Shown piece after piece: positions 12,201-24,261 of a stretch of 64,000 nt of DNA. The position numbers and the translations under genes were made by a program. This DNA is from Cercis canadensis (lineage: Eukaryota; Streptophyta; Magnoliopsida; Fabales; Fabaceae). The stretch is from the NCBI GenBank assembly GCA_003255065.1, contig QAOA01005869.1, positions 17,264 through 81,263 of the forward strand, written 5' to 3'. How positions within the stretch are numbered: position 1 is the first letter of the stretch; each line of letters starts with the position of its first letter. A model generated the notes under the pieces. That model saw only the letters and a program-made list of their open reading frames with translations, did not search any database and was not told where the DNA came from.

Positions 12201-15200
12201 GAGAAATTGAACACACAATATTTACGTGGTTCGATAATTTGCCTACATCCACAGGAGATGATAAGATGAGTATTTCATTATAGGAGGATGAAGATACAAA
12301 ATGAGTAAAACTCTCAAAACCCAATAACTCAATTACACACAAAAGCCTCACAATATAAAAGAAACACTCAAAAGAAAACTCACAAGTGTCTTACACTCAC
12401 AAAGAGCTCACTAGTATTTTCTCACTTCTATTATTTTTGCTCTGAAATCTTCCCTATTTATAGCNCACAGGAGATGATAAGATGAGTATTTCATTATAGG
12501 AGGATGGAGATACAAAACGAGTAAAACTCTCAAAACCCAATAACTCAATTACACACAAAAGCCTCACAATATAAAAGAAACACTCAAAAGAAAACTCACA
12601 AGTGTCTTACACTCACAAAGAGCTCACTAGTATTTTCTCACTTCTATTATTTTTGCTCTGAAATCTTTCCTATTTATAGCAGAAGGTTGCCAACTACTAT
12701 TGCTGAATTTCACCATGTGAAATCAGCTTCTCTTGGCCACTGAAAACAGCATTAAATGCTATTCAAAGCAGTATAAATTTTTTGACTTGTATTGTGGCTA
12801 TAAAGAGAAACTTGCCGCCTACAATTCTTGAAGGAAAATGCTGTTTAACAGCCATGCGGAAATGGAGTTAATATGGTGTGGTAACTTTTTGACTTTTGTT
12901 GCAAAATTTAGGCCACGTTTTAACAAATCTCCACCTTGGTTTGAATTTTGTCAACCTTGTGAATACTCTTGACCATCTCCAATTTACCCCGTAGGGTCTT
13001 CAAAATTTGTGTACCCCGACCAAGTCCAAGCAATGCTTGAACTTTGCCTTTGGTAATGACTTTGTTAACATATCAGCTGGATTGTCCTTTGTACTGATTT
13101 TCTTGACTCCAATGTCACCTTTGGAAATTATATCACGTACAAAATGATAGCAGACATCAATGTGCTTTGTCCTTTCATGATACATTTGATCTTTAGTCAA
13201 GTGAATAGCATTTTGACTATCACAATGGACAATAATCATACCTCGCACTAGACTGATTTCACTAAACAAACCTTTAAGCCATATTGCTTCTTTAATAGCT
13301 TCAGTTATTGCCATATATTCAGCCTCAATGGTAGACAATGCAGTTGTGGCTTGTAAAGTAGCTTTCCAACTAACTGCACATCCACCAATGGTGAATACAT
13401 AGCCGGTAAGTGACCTTCTTCTATCAAGATCACCAGCAAAATCGGAGTCAACATAACCAATCAAACTATCACAGTTCCACCCGAACTCAAGACATGAACT
13501 TGAAGTACCTCTTAAATATCTGAAAATCCATTTAACAGCATTCCAGTGAGCTTTACCAGGATAAGACATATACCTGTTTACTGTACTAACAACTTGTGTA
13601 ATGTACCAGGGCGAGTGCAAACCATCAAATACATGATGCTACCAACTGCACTAGAATATGGAACATGTGACATATATCTTGCTTCTTCTTTTGTTTGAGG
13701 ACATAATGCAACAGACAATTTGAAATGAGTAGCAAGTGGAGTGGAAACAAGTTTGGCATTTTTCATGCCAAAATGATTCAAGATCTTTTCAATAAAATTT
13801 TCTTGAGAAAGATATAATTTCTTTGTTGTTCGATCCCTTGTGATTTCCATTCTAAGAATTTTCTTTGCTGCACCTAAATCTTTCATTTCAAATTCAGAAT
13901 TCAATTCTGCTTTCAACTTATTGATTTCTGTCATATCAGTTGCTGTAATCTACATGTCATCAACATATAGTAGAAGATAAATGAAAGAATTATCTAGGAG
14001 CTTCTTAAAATAAACACAACTATCATACTTGGACCTTGAGAATTTAAGTGTTCCCATGAATGAGTCAAATTTCTTATACCATTGCCTAGGAGACTGCTTC
14101 AAGCTGTATGGAGACTTCTTTAACAGACAAACATGATCTTCTTTGCCTTCAATTTCAAAACCTTCAGGCTGATGCATATAAATTTGTTCTTCTAAATCAC
14201 CATGCAAAAAAACTGTCTTGACATCAAGCTGCTCTAACTCCAAATCTTGCATAGCAACTAAAGCAAGCAATGCACAAATAGAACTATGTTTAACAACATG
14301 AGAAAATATATCATTAAAATCAATACCTTGTACTTGACTAAGTCCCTTTGCAACTAGTCGTGCCTTGCATCTAGCATCTTCTTTGCCTGAGGTGCCTTCC
14401 TTTTTCTTGAAGACCCATTTGCAACCGACAATCTTATTTCCTTTAGGTGGTTTTACTAGCTCCCAAGTTTTATTTTTATGAAGAGACTCAATTTCTTCAT
14501 TCATGACTACTAACCATTTTGAAGAATCAGCTGAAGAAATAGCTTATGAATAAGTGTTTGGATCAAAATACTCAATGTCTTCAGTTGTAGCTAGAGCGTA
14601 AGCAACACTAGTATAACCAATGTATTTTGAATTTGCTCCAGCATTAGATTGTCTAGGTCTGTCTTTGGCAATGGAATATTTTGTTGTTTAGGAGCAACAT
14701 CTTCTTCAGCAGGTGATGGTAATTGAGCTGAAGTAGATCCAGAATTCTGAGGACTAGGAATTTCGAGCTCCACCTTCTTGCTAGAATTATGCTGAACAAC
14801 ATCATTAGAGGTAGAAGTAGCATTCTTTAGATGTAACATAGCAAATTCATCAAAGGTAACATCTTTGCTAATAAGAAATTTTGAAGATTCAGGACACCAC
14901 AATCTGTATCCTTTCACGCCAGAAGCATAACCAAGAAAAGTGCATTTCTTTGCTCTTGGTTCTAACTTTCCTTCATTCACATAAGCATAGGCAAGACAAC
15001 CAAAAATTCTTAAAATAGAATAATCAGCAGGTTTATCAGCCCAAACCTCTTCTGGAGTTTTACCATCAATGGCTGTGCTAGGGGATCAATCACCAACCAT
15101 CATGCTTATTAATAGCTTCTACCCAGAACTCCTTGCCAAGACCTGCATTTGATAGCAAGCATCTCACTTTCTCTATTAATGTCCTGTTCATGCATTCAAC

Positions 15201-18200
15201 AACTCCATTTTGTTGTGGAGTATGAACCATTGTGTGGTGACGTGCAATGCCTTTAGTTTTACAATAATCTTTAAAGTTAGACTCACAGAATTCGAGGTCA
15301 TTGTCAGTTCTAAGCCTCTTGACATGCTTTCCTGTTTTCTTTTCTAGCAATGTTTTCCATTGCTTAAAGGTCTCAAACACATCGTTCTTGTGTTTTAAGA
15401 AGTAAACCCAGACCTTTCTAGAGAAGTCATCAATAAAGGTAAGCATATAAAATGCACCAATACCTTTAGAAGGAATTTGAGAAGGCCCCCCAAAGGTCAA
15501 AATGAATGTAATCAAGAGTGCTTTTGGTTCGATGAATAGCAATGCTAAAACTGAGTCGCTTTTGCTTCCCAAAAATACAATGTTCACAAAATTCCATGGT
15601 ACTAGTATGTTGGTCACATAAGAGTCCTCTTTTACTTAGTGCGGCCATTCCTCAATCACTCATATGGCCTAATCTCATGTGCCATAATTTTGTGATGTCA
15701 AAATCAGACATGGTTATGGAAACAACAGCAGAGCCGGTGACTGTAGAACCTTGCAAGAAATAAAGGGTGTCAAATCTGGTACCTTTCATGAGTAATAGAG
15801 CACCTTTTCTAACCTTGAAAACTCCACCTTCAGCAGAAAGTTTGACCCATTCTTTTCAAGGGTGCCGAGAGAAATAAGATTTTTCCTTAGATCTGGAATA
15901 TGACAGACATTAGATAAAGTTATGATAATGCCATCATGCATCTTGATCTTGACGGTGCCAATTCCAGCAACTTTACATGCACGGTCATTCCCCATCAATA
16001 CAACACTATTGGTGGTAGCATATGTGGAAAACCACTCCCTATTGGAAGTCATATGATATGAAGCTGCAATGTCAAGAATCCAACCTTCTGTGAATCTTTC
16101 TCGACTAGCAGTGGCACAAAGTAAATTGCCAGTATCATTTTCTGCTACATCAGCTTAGGCAGGTTGAGTAGTGTTCTTTTTTTTCTTTATTTTTCAACTT
16201 GAAACAATCAGCAATAACATCTCCCCTTTTCTTGCAATAATTACAGAACTTATGACGGGATTTTGATCTTCCCTTACTTTTGCTTGAAGAACTCTTTCTA
16301 TTGATCTTCCTCTTTCCACGAACAAACCAACATTTTGATATGAACCGTTGGTTAATGTAAGCTCTTTGTCAATTTTCTCCTTGTTGAGTAAATTTGTTTT
16401 GACATCATCAATTGAAATGGAATCTCTTCCATAAATCATTGTGTCTCTAAAATGTCTATATGACATAGGTAGAGAACACAATAACATCAAGGCTTGGTCT
16501 TCATCCTTGATCTTTACATCAACCCGTTCCAAGTCAGTAATTATGGAACTGAACTCCGCAATATGTGATGAGATGGATAAGCCTTCTTACATACGGAGAA
16601 GATAGAGACGCTGCTTGAGGCTAAGTCGGTTAGTCAAAGATTTTGTCATATAGCGACTTTCCAACTTGGCCCAAAGAGAGGCAACAGTTTTCTCTGAAAT
16701 AACTTCTCTCAGGACTTCATTTGTTAAACACAATTGGATTGCAGTACAGGCTTTGTCATCTAACTCTTTCCATTTGTCATCTGGCACGTCTGATGGTCTC
16801 TCCTCGATCGCCTTTTGAACTTCTTATTGTGTAAGAACGATAATCATACGAACTTGCCATATGGCAAAGCTTTTAATATCGTCAAATTTCTCAATATCAA
16901 ACTTTGTCGACATGGTAACTGTGAAAAATACCGTGTATGCGAATAGTATTGAATGGATGAACAGTACTCACAAGAATAAACGGTGTAAGCTCTGATACCA
17001 GTTTGTTATCACAAAGTGGGCAGTAGACAAATTAATGAGTAGAGATAGAGAGAAATTGAACACACAATATTTACATGGTTCGGCAATTTGTCTATATCCA
17101 AGGGAGATGATAAGAAGAGTATTTCACTATAAGAGGATGGAGATACAAAATGAATAAAACTCTCAAAACCCAATTACACCAAAAAGCCTCACAATATAAA
17201 AGAAACACTCAAAAGAAAACTCACAAGTGTCTTACACTCACAAAGAGCTCACTAGTATTTTCTCACTTCTATGATTTTTGCTCTGAAATCTTCCCTATTT
17301 ATGGCGGAAGGTTGCCAACTACTATTGCTGAATTTCACCATGTGAAATCAGCTTCTCTCATTAAATGCTATTCAAAGCAGTATAAATTTTTTGACTTGTA
17401 TTGTGGCTATAAAAAGAAACTTGCCGCTTACAATTCTTGAAGGAATATGCTCTTTACAGCCATGCGGAAATGAAGTCAAAATGGAGTTAATATGGTGTGC
17501 TAACTTTTTGACATTTGTTGCAAAATTTAGGCCACGTTTTAACAATTTACTTTTCTAATTTTTCAACTAGATGGATGCAACCCAACCAATTTGGTCATAT
17601 TTGGACTGGATTAGTCGGTTTTCTCAACATTATGCTACAAATCGAACTAAACCGACCATGTACACCCTAGATCCCAATTATGGTAATAAAAAATGAAATA
17701 AAGAAAAAAAATTCCATAATATGATAAGCGATGAGTACGAAGCTCATAAATAAATTCACTGTCATATGCAACTAAAAGATGGTTATCGGTTCAAAGACTC
17801 AATGTGCCCTGACAATAATTGTAATAGATGGTACGATAGAAAGAAATATATCTTACTTCTTTCTACAATACCAAGATTGGATTCAATTTTTCCATTTGAA
17901 TCAAGATATTGAGATCCCAACCTACCTTCTTCACCCTTATTACTCTCACTCCCGCATACCCCCACCTCATGAATAATTCTAGCTTTTATTAATTTTTACT
18001 TTGCTAAGTGGCAATTCTAGCTTTTAGCCTCACCACGTACATTAGAGACAAGTTGAAACCAAGTTTTAAGCGAGAAAAATGAACATCTTTACCACTAAGC
18101 TACAATGCTTGCTGGTAGGCACATAAGATACTAACACCATAGCATTTAAGCAAAATGAAATAAGATTAAGAAAATGAAAGGTCTAATCAATATTAGCAGC

Positions 18201-18304
18201 GAAGTGATTGCCTGAAGTGTTGAATTTTTCGCATAGCTGTGAGGACCATCTCCTCCTTTCATTGCATATGAAACAGGTAATGCTTTGCTGAAATCGTTCT
18301 CCAT
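9299..18304 (-). CDS. SABATH methyltransferase D, with a 7.3-kb first intron
   Basis: Exon 1 is 18304-18212 (31 codons), exon 2 10872-10216 (219 codons), exon 3 9640-9299 (113 codons plus stop); 363 aa, all joins phase 0. Exon 1 reads [18 protein letters not shown] then [13 protein letters not shown]; an in-frame Met eight codons upstream (18328) is an alternative start. Intron 1 begins GC, not GT, and is 7,339 bases long because it holds a copia element. No other exon 1 lies nearer to exon 2, and the phases fit. The SAM motif [14 protein letters not shown] is at about residues 63-76. The segment [11 protein letters not shown] has Leu at about residue 156 where SABATH carboxyl methyltransferases have Trp; G and H have Ser there. 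This predicts a changed way of holding the acceptor. The open reading frame suggests selection, but expression across the insertion is unproven. Confidence 0.75.
12156..12925 (-). repeat. 3' LTR of the copia element, lengthened by a contig-join repeat
   Basis: This LTR appears about 230 bases longer than its partner. The extra length is explained by 12250-12464 and 12466-12680 being near-identical copies on either side of the single N at 12465. Without one of them the two LTRs are of similar length. Confidence 0.8.
17004..17544 (-). repeat. 5' LTR of the copia element
   Basis: 541 bases, starting TGTTATCACAAAG and ending CGTTTTAACA on the plus strand, aligning with 12156-12925 apart from the duplicated block there. 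Confidence 0.85.
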
Positions 18305-18785
18305 CTCTATCTTCAATTCTGCATGCATTGAATAAGCTAGTTAGTCCCAAAATACTTGAAATTGATATCAGCAAAAGAGAGAGAGAGACGCACGAACAGA
18401 GAGAAAGAGAGAGTTCTAGCAGTTCAGTCTGTATGAAGAGCTTCCACTTTCCAGAATCAGAACAAGTATGAAGAATCAGCTTTTTCGGTTGATGTACAAA
18501 GAAGCTAAAAGAGCATATATACACACTTCACTTAAAGCCTTAGCAGAGGTGACGTAAATATTACTACAGAAAAAAGAAAAATAAAGTCGTAAGGTATGCG
18601 TTGTAGGCAGTGCTGTGAATATAGGCAATGCATGACGAAACACACCAACCAACCTATTCATTAATTTTTGGCTTTTGCGTTAGAGATAATAATGTGGCGA
18701 GAGACTTGTAAATATGTATTTTGCATAATGATCAACTTACCAAAAAATAATTAAAAAGTTAATATATACCAATGAGATATTAGAT

Positions 18786-19156
18786 AGAGTAAAACCTATT
18801 TTTAGTCTTTGAAAAATGTAACTACTGACAAATTCGTCCTCCAAAAAATTTCAGTGACAAATTGGTCATTGAATTATTATTCCATCTGACAAATTAGTCC
18901 TCTGGTACTTTAATGAAAAAAATTATGGACCCTTGTAGACCCCTTTCCTAAATTTTTTTTATTGATCTTGCCTAGCTATGTTTAAACCCTCCTTTTCTCA
19001 TTTCAAGTCCTTATTTTCTTTTCACTGATCTTGTCTATCAGATGACTAATTTGTCAGCAAAATAATAATTCAAGAACCAATTTGTCACCGAAAATTTTTG
19101 CAGGACAAATTTGTTAATGGCTGCATTTTCCAAGGACTAAAAAAAGGTTTTACTCT
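18786..19156. mobile_element. MITE with AGAGTAAAACC termini (family 1)
   Basis: The ends are AGAGTAAAACCT and AGGTTTTACTCT, perfect inverted repeats, and the inside is an imperfect inverted repeat of phrases such as GACAAATT and its reverse. Similar ends occur in the elements at 27525-28868 and 37111-37367. No clean target duplication was seen. Confidence 0.65.
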
Positions 19157-20937
19157 ATTAAATATTTTAAAGTTTTCCATGTCATGGGAATCTAAGAATA
19201 TCACCTCTCTTCATAGGAATTATTTTGTGAGAAACTTGTTCAAAAATTATTTTCAGGAATCCTATTTGCTTGAAAATATTTTTTTAAAATCTTGTACTAA
19301 ATATGATAATTTTAGTTTTTTAAGTTATGATTCCAGAAAACTAAAAAAAATCTTTGTATGAAGGTAATTAGTTAAGGGTGCCTTACCGGAATTTGTTAAA
19401 TTGTATTAATCAATTATAGCTTTCTTTATTCTATTAAGTATCAGCTTTTGAAATACCCAAACAAAAAATTGCTTCACCAACCTTGGATTTGGCAATCAAT
19501 TAATATTTGCAACGCCTCAAACCCGAGTAGCCCAAGGCAAACCGAACCAAATGGCTTAAATGGCTAGCCGGGTCAAATTTTAGTGGTTATATAGAATCGT
19601 TCAGCCTCTCATTTATCCGATGTGGGACTTGGGGAATCACAATTTACAATATTTAACAAATATCTAGATTTGCTTGACACAGTATCAGTAAGGATTGTAT
19701 GGACATATTTTATAGAGGATGTGCTTATGCAGAAGTAACATTCTTAGTAGACCATTTTTTTTTTTATTAAATCTTGAGTTTAACCAATTAATAGTTCACA
19801 TATTAAGGAAAGATGAATGTGGCAAGAAATTGCATGTGTTTCTTATTAATACAAAAGTATTATGATATTATAAGACTAAAGTTAAACAAAAAAAAAAAAA
19901 GTAGAAAATAAAAGTTCCTGAGAGTGCAAAAAACCAATTAACACATCCACAATTTTCTCACCATAATACTATAACTTAAGAAGGGGACAAATGTATTTTA
20001 AAAAGATATTCAGTAATTGGTAGTTTATTTGACTGACTAACCAGAGAAAAGGCTTGAATATATCATGATTAGTTTAAGGGGACAAATAATGTTGCCAATT
20101 AGTTTAAGGGGAAAAATAATGTTGCCATAGTATTTATTGTTCCTATTTAACATTTGTGGAAATCAAACGATCTATGATCAAGTAGTATTGAGGTTGGTCT
20201 TAAGACATGTAAGCTTTGTGTTTGAACATAAAGTCATAGTCAAATTAAATAAATAAATAAAATTGCGGAATATATATATATATATTCAGTTATATANATA
20301 TATATTTTCAGTTATATACATACCTAGTTAAAGGAAACATCTTGTAATATAGGATGGTTTATATTCTTTATCAGGAACGCAACCTTCAATTGCCTAATTT
20401 ATGTTTTTTTTTTTCTGTTTTTTTTTTTTTGCAAAATCACCAATGTTTTTCTCTATTACATAGATTACTTGAAAACAAACGATTATAAATCAATGATGTA
20501 TATAGCATTGTTCAATTAATGAAACATTGTCAAAGAGAGTTTATGAATAGTAATGGTTTATGTTGGTGTTTGGATAAAATAATGCTTGACAGACTCCAAC
20601 AATACAATAATTGATTTTAAATTCATGTTTATTTTACTGAATACAAAATTACTTCAATGCAAGCCTACAACACTCTATTAATGAAATTCAATGTAAGTTG
20701 AAAATTATAAAAGTGATATGTTGATGCATGATTGGATTTCAATTATGAAAACTCCTATAGAGTATTTACTATTTAGCAGTTATAATAGTTAATTATGACA
20801 ATTTACCACTGTAGCTATTTCTAATAAAGCCACAGCCTAAATGAAGTTAAATTATGTTGACAAATTCTCCTTTAATTATTAATTAATTAATTAATTGTCC
20901 TTCATCTGTTTGTCTCTTCTTTTTTCCTTCAAATTTT

Positions 20938-21298
20938 GGAATTTATAGAGTTTATTATTCTTAAGTACTTGATGTTGGAAGAAAAGACAATTTAGTTTTA
21001 AATATGGGAGATTTTTAGTTTGGTGCCTTCCATACTGTATAAAAGGATCAAAATACTCTTTGGTGTTATATGATTATCCATTGGTGCTTTGTATTTATTT
21101 TGTTCACATATGTGGTTATNAAAAAATAAACGCAATAACCACATATATAAATAGAATAATCACATATTGTTAAGGGATATTTTAGTCATTTTATATGGTA
21201 TAAAAGGCACTAAAATGAAAGTCCTTTATATTTAGAACTAAATTATTTTTTAGTCTAACATTAAGCACTTAAGAATAATAAACTCATTTATAAATTTA
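20938..21298. repeat. Long imperfect palindrome (foldback element)
   Basis: The left arm (about 20938-21119) and right arm (about 21121-21298) are reverse complements over most of their length: for example GAGTTTATTATTCTTAAGT on the left against ACTTAAGAATAATAAACTC on the right, and ATATGTGGTTAT against ATAACCACATAT at the centre. The single N at 21120 sits at the apex. It is probably a foldback-type MITE. Confidence 0.65.
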
Positions 21299-21949
21299 GA
21301 AACATCCTTCACTTTAACCCTTCATCTTAGTGAGAATGGAGTTTCGCAACATAATAGGCTATATTAGCATAGACATTTCCTACAACTCTCAATAATTTCA
21401 GGGGATGACAATCTAGTGTTGAGTGACTTTTATGTAGTGCAGCATGGCACACGCTACTTTGAGCATCATTTTCAAGAACCTAATTAATGTCTTTATTATC
21501 TTTTTGACTTTTAGATAAAAGGATAGTTTTGCAAATGTAATCTTCTAACATTAATTAGGGTGTTCCTACAGCAATTTTTTTTTGTTGATATTTTAGCGAT
21601 GATTCTGAGTTTAAATATAAAATTTGTAAAATTTGAAAATGATTTCAATATCATTCAATCACAAATTGTTTGATGTTTCTAAAGTACGCTCCATATATCT
21701 CTAAAGTTAAGTTACATAAAATGTAGGGTTTTAGCTATCACTATTTTCAAACAACATCCTCATCCAGCACCACAGAACTTTTATTTATTCTACTATATTT
21801 AAATTGTTTCTAAACTATGAGAACTAAGGTAATAGTTAATGTTCAAATAATAATCTCCAACTTATTTCTATATAACTTGTCGTATCTTTCATTTTCATGG
21901 AGATGTTATAATAACAATACAAGACTTCCTTTCCAAATAATCTAAATGT

Positions 21950-24261
21950 CTATGCATATGGCTTGCGCTTAAGAAGGACAAAAAGCACAGCCATTTTAAG
22001 CTTTTGCACATTCATGATATCTGGAAATTCCTCAACCTTCTGAGTGAAGCGTTGAAAAAGCTCCTCAACAATTCCACTTCCGAAGTGCTTCTCAATTAAT
22101 CCTTCCAATGCAGCTCTAACGTGAGAAACATACATCGGCACATTTGGCGCAATGGGTAAATTTTGAGGATACACTATTTCCTTCCCCTCGATACTGAAAT
22201 CCCCATTTCTTTCAAGAATGTTCTCCACATTTTTAAGGGGTGAGTGAAATATGGGCAAATTGAAAGAGTCCACTCTTTCTTCACAAAAAATTCCCTGCAA
22301 CAGTAAGAGGAGCCATCAAGGACTAAAACATTTCAATTTTGTATCACTGGCATTCATACTCGATTACCTATCTATTCATGGTCTTCTTTCTACATATTAG
22401 TTTCATATTTAGCAAACAATCATTAATAATATCCAAAGTGATGAGTTTTAAAAAGTTATCAGTAAGTCACTATGAATGATCTAGTGATAAGAAATTTGGG
22501 TAATTTTTAGGAGGTCAATGATTCGAATCTTCGTACCGTTATGCATAAAAAAAATTATTGTTTAATTAGTGAGAAATGACAATAACACAATTCAAGAAAC
22601 AAGAAAAGCTAATGATCCAAAACATTAAAGCCAGTAGGTATAAAAGAAAAACATTTTAGCCAAGATAGTCAGTAGGTTAATAAGGAAAATTTATTAACTA
22701 GAAATTGAATGAATTCATTTTCAAAGAAACAATGACAAATTTTATCAAAAGTGGTAGCATTTATAAATCATCACATATTACATGCATAATAATTTATTAT
22801 TGGATTGAATTCTAACATTTTAAGAGAGAAAGACACTTGAGTGACAATCTAACAGAAAAATATTTCCACTTCAATACCCATGGGAGTCTTAATTTTTTCT
22901 ACTATGATATGTGGTCATATCAGAGTAATAAATTGTAATTATTCTGTTATGAAATGATGTTAAAAAATGAATTAAACTGAAAGTATTTTTTTTTAATTTG
23001 TTAGTTAAATATCTTTCTCTCTAATTTTCAAGTTTTCAAACTATATGTCTAGCTTCCTTACCTCCTTGGCCATGTCCATCATGCAAGATCCGAGAAGCTC
23101 TAACATTTTTCCAGGAGCTATATCTGAATCCAAAATTATGTCAGCTGCAACAGGTATTTGAAGCATCATTAGCCCATCAGCCACAAGTTCTTGTGCTCTG
23201 GCATGCAGGAAAGCCTCCATGTCTTTTTGGTACTGAGTTGCATAGGCATCTACAACTTCTTTGGGAGCATTTCCAAAATGAATCCTCCCCTTGTTATAAG
23301 CAGCAGAATTACTGTCTGTAATTTCTATGGGAACCTTAGAGATCCAATTTAGCGACGAAGATGAATGAACAAAATGAAGAGTTTTGCTCGGAAATAAGCG
23401 TCCGTGAAAAGAACCAGGAACCCCAGCCACAAAGTAGGTTCTATCACAGGGAAGCTTTTTGAAGAGTGTGTTGAAATCATTTGAGACTAGGTCATTAAAG
23501 AAAACAAAAAATTCTGGAGCAGGAAGACCTTGTGAATGGTATTGGAGCTTTATTGCTTCTGTTATATACTGTATTGCAATAAAGGTATTAGGCCCTGTGG
23601 AGCAGCCTAAATCTGCAATGCAAATTGGGTTTGGAGAAAGGGTCTTGTAGTCAAATTTGTTGGCAATTGCATCCTGCATAAATTTTTTGGCAGCTTCAAT
23701 TGCTACTCTCTGCATAAAAATTGATCAGATAAATTTTTCTACTGCTCTAAACATAAAACATTGTATCCTAATTAATTCCAATTTTTATATGAAATAACAC
23801 AAACACCTTAGAAATAGTCTATAGATGAAATTGATCAAATTTCTTATTAGTAATTAATTCAGTTTGGTTTCACAACTTCTTCAGTCATGAAATTGCCGTC
23901 AACCTGCCTTCTCTCCCATATACTCTTAGTAAATAAATGATTAACAAAACAAATTATCTTCCACAATTTCATCCTCTCTGTTCTTAAACTTTTGAATAAA
24001 TATAAATTTAAAAAAAAAAATTGCAAAAATGCATGCAGTTCATTGCAAGCCAAGATTCTACCATGTAAACGGCAAGAGGTAGAGTGTAAGATACTAAGAT
24101 CAGAATAGTCATCTGGAATAGTTTAAGAAAAAGAAAGGACTAAACAGTATTAGCTGCAAAGTTCATGCCTGATTGCTTGAGTTTTGAGCATAGCTGTGAG
24201 GACCCTCTCCTCCTTTCATTGCATATGATTCAACAAATGCTTTGCTCGATTCATTTTCCAT
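21950..24261 (-). CDS. SABATH methyltransferase E
   Basis: Exon 1 is 24261-24169 (31 codons), exon 2 23709-23062 (216 codons), exon 3 22294-21950 (114 codons plus stop); 361 aa, all joins phase 0. Intron 1 starts GC; intron 2 is GT-AG. The protein begins MENESSKAFVESYAMKGG then EGPHSYAQNSSNQ. The SAM motif [14 protein letters not shown] lies at about residues 60-73, NDLVSNDFN at about 103-111, and SSSLNWISKVP keeps the substrate Trp at about residue 153. Exon 3 opens GIFCEERVDSFNLP and closes [10 protein letters not shown]. All exons are open, so it is probably functional. Its closest relative in the window is gene F, which faces away from it across a 1.6-kb shared upstream region. It belongs to the loganic/farnesoic acid methyltransferase-like group; the substrate cannot be told from sequence. 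Confidence 0.85.

Larger units (their letters stand above)
12156..17544 (-). mobile_element. Ty1/copia LTR retrotransposon, decayed
   Basis: Both LTRs are present: 17004-17544 is the 5' LTR in the element's orientation and 12156-12925 the 3' LTR. Their ends on the plus strand are TGTTAT and TTAACA. Next to the 5' LTR is the primer site TGGTATCAGAGC (minus strand, 17000-16989), typical for initiator Met tRNA, and next to the 3' LTR a purine tract AAGGTGGAGATT. Coding remnants run gag (about 16787-16194), gag-pre-integrase and integrase (about 15700-15090), reverse transcriptase (about 14504-13580) and RNase H (about 13620-13000), the copia order. The coding region is open only in about six or more separate pieces, so the element is broken. 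The LTRs have diverged by several percent, suggesting an age of some million years. The 5-base flanks ATTTG/ATTTA are an imperfect target duplication. Confidence 0.9.
11175..17672. mobile_element. Older DNA transposon remnant split by the copia element
   Basis: Left of the copia element, near 11180, the sequence reads GGCTGTGCAAGAACCGG. Right of it, near 17650-17672, the reverse complement reads CTAGGGTGTACATGGTCGG. These resemble the ends of hAT-like plant elements, and both flanks hold AACC-rich sequence of that kind. The copia element therefore seems to have inserted into an older DNA element already in intron 1 of gene D. Target duplications were not resolved, so the limits are approximate. 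Confidence 0.35.
18305..21949. other. Intergenic between genes D and E
   Basis: It contains the 5' region of gene D (a GA-rich leader and the TATA box near 18515), a MITE at 18786-19156, a TA microsatellite near 20271-20310 with an N at 20297, and a large palindrome at 20938-21298. The rest is AT-rich with no supported gene. The reading frame at 19098-19361 is unconvincing and partly inside the MITE. Confidence 0.5.
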
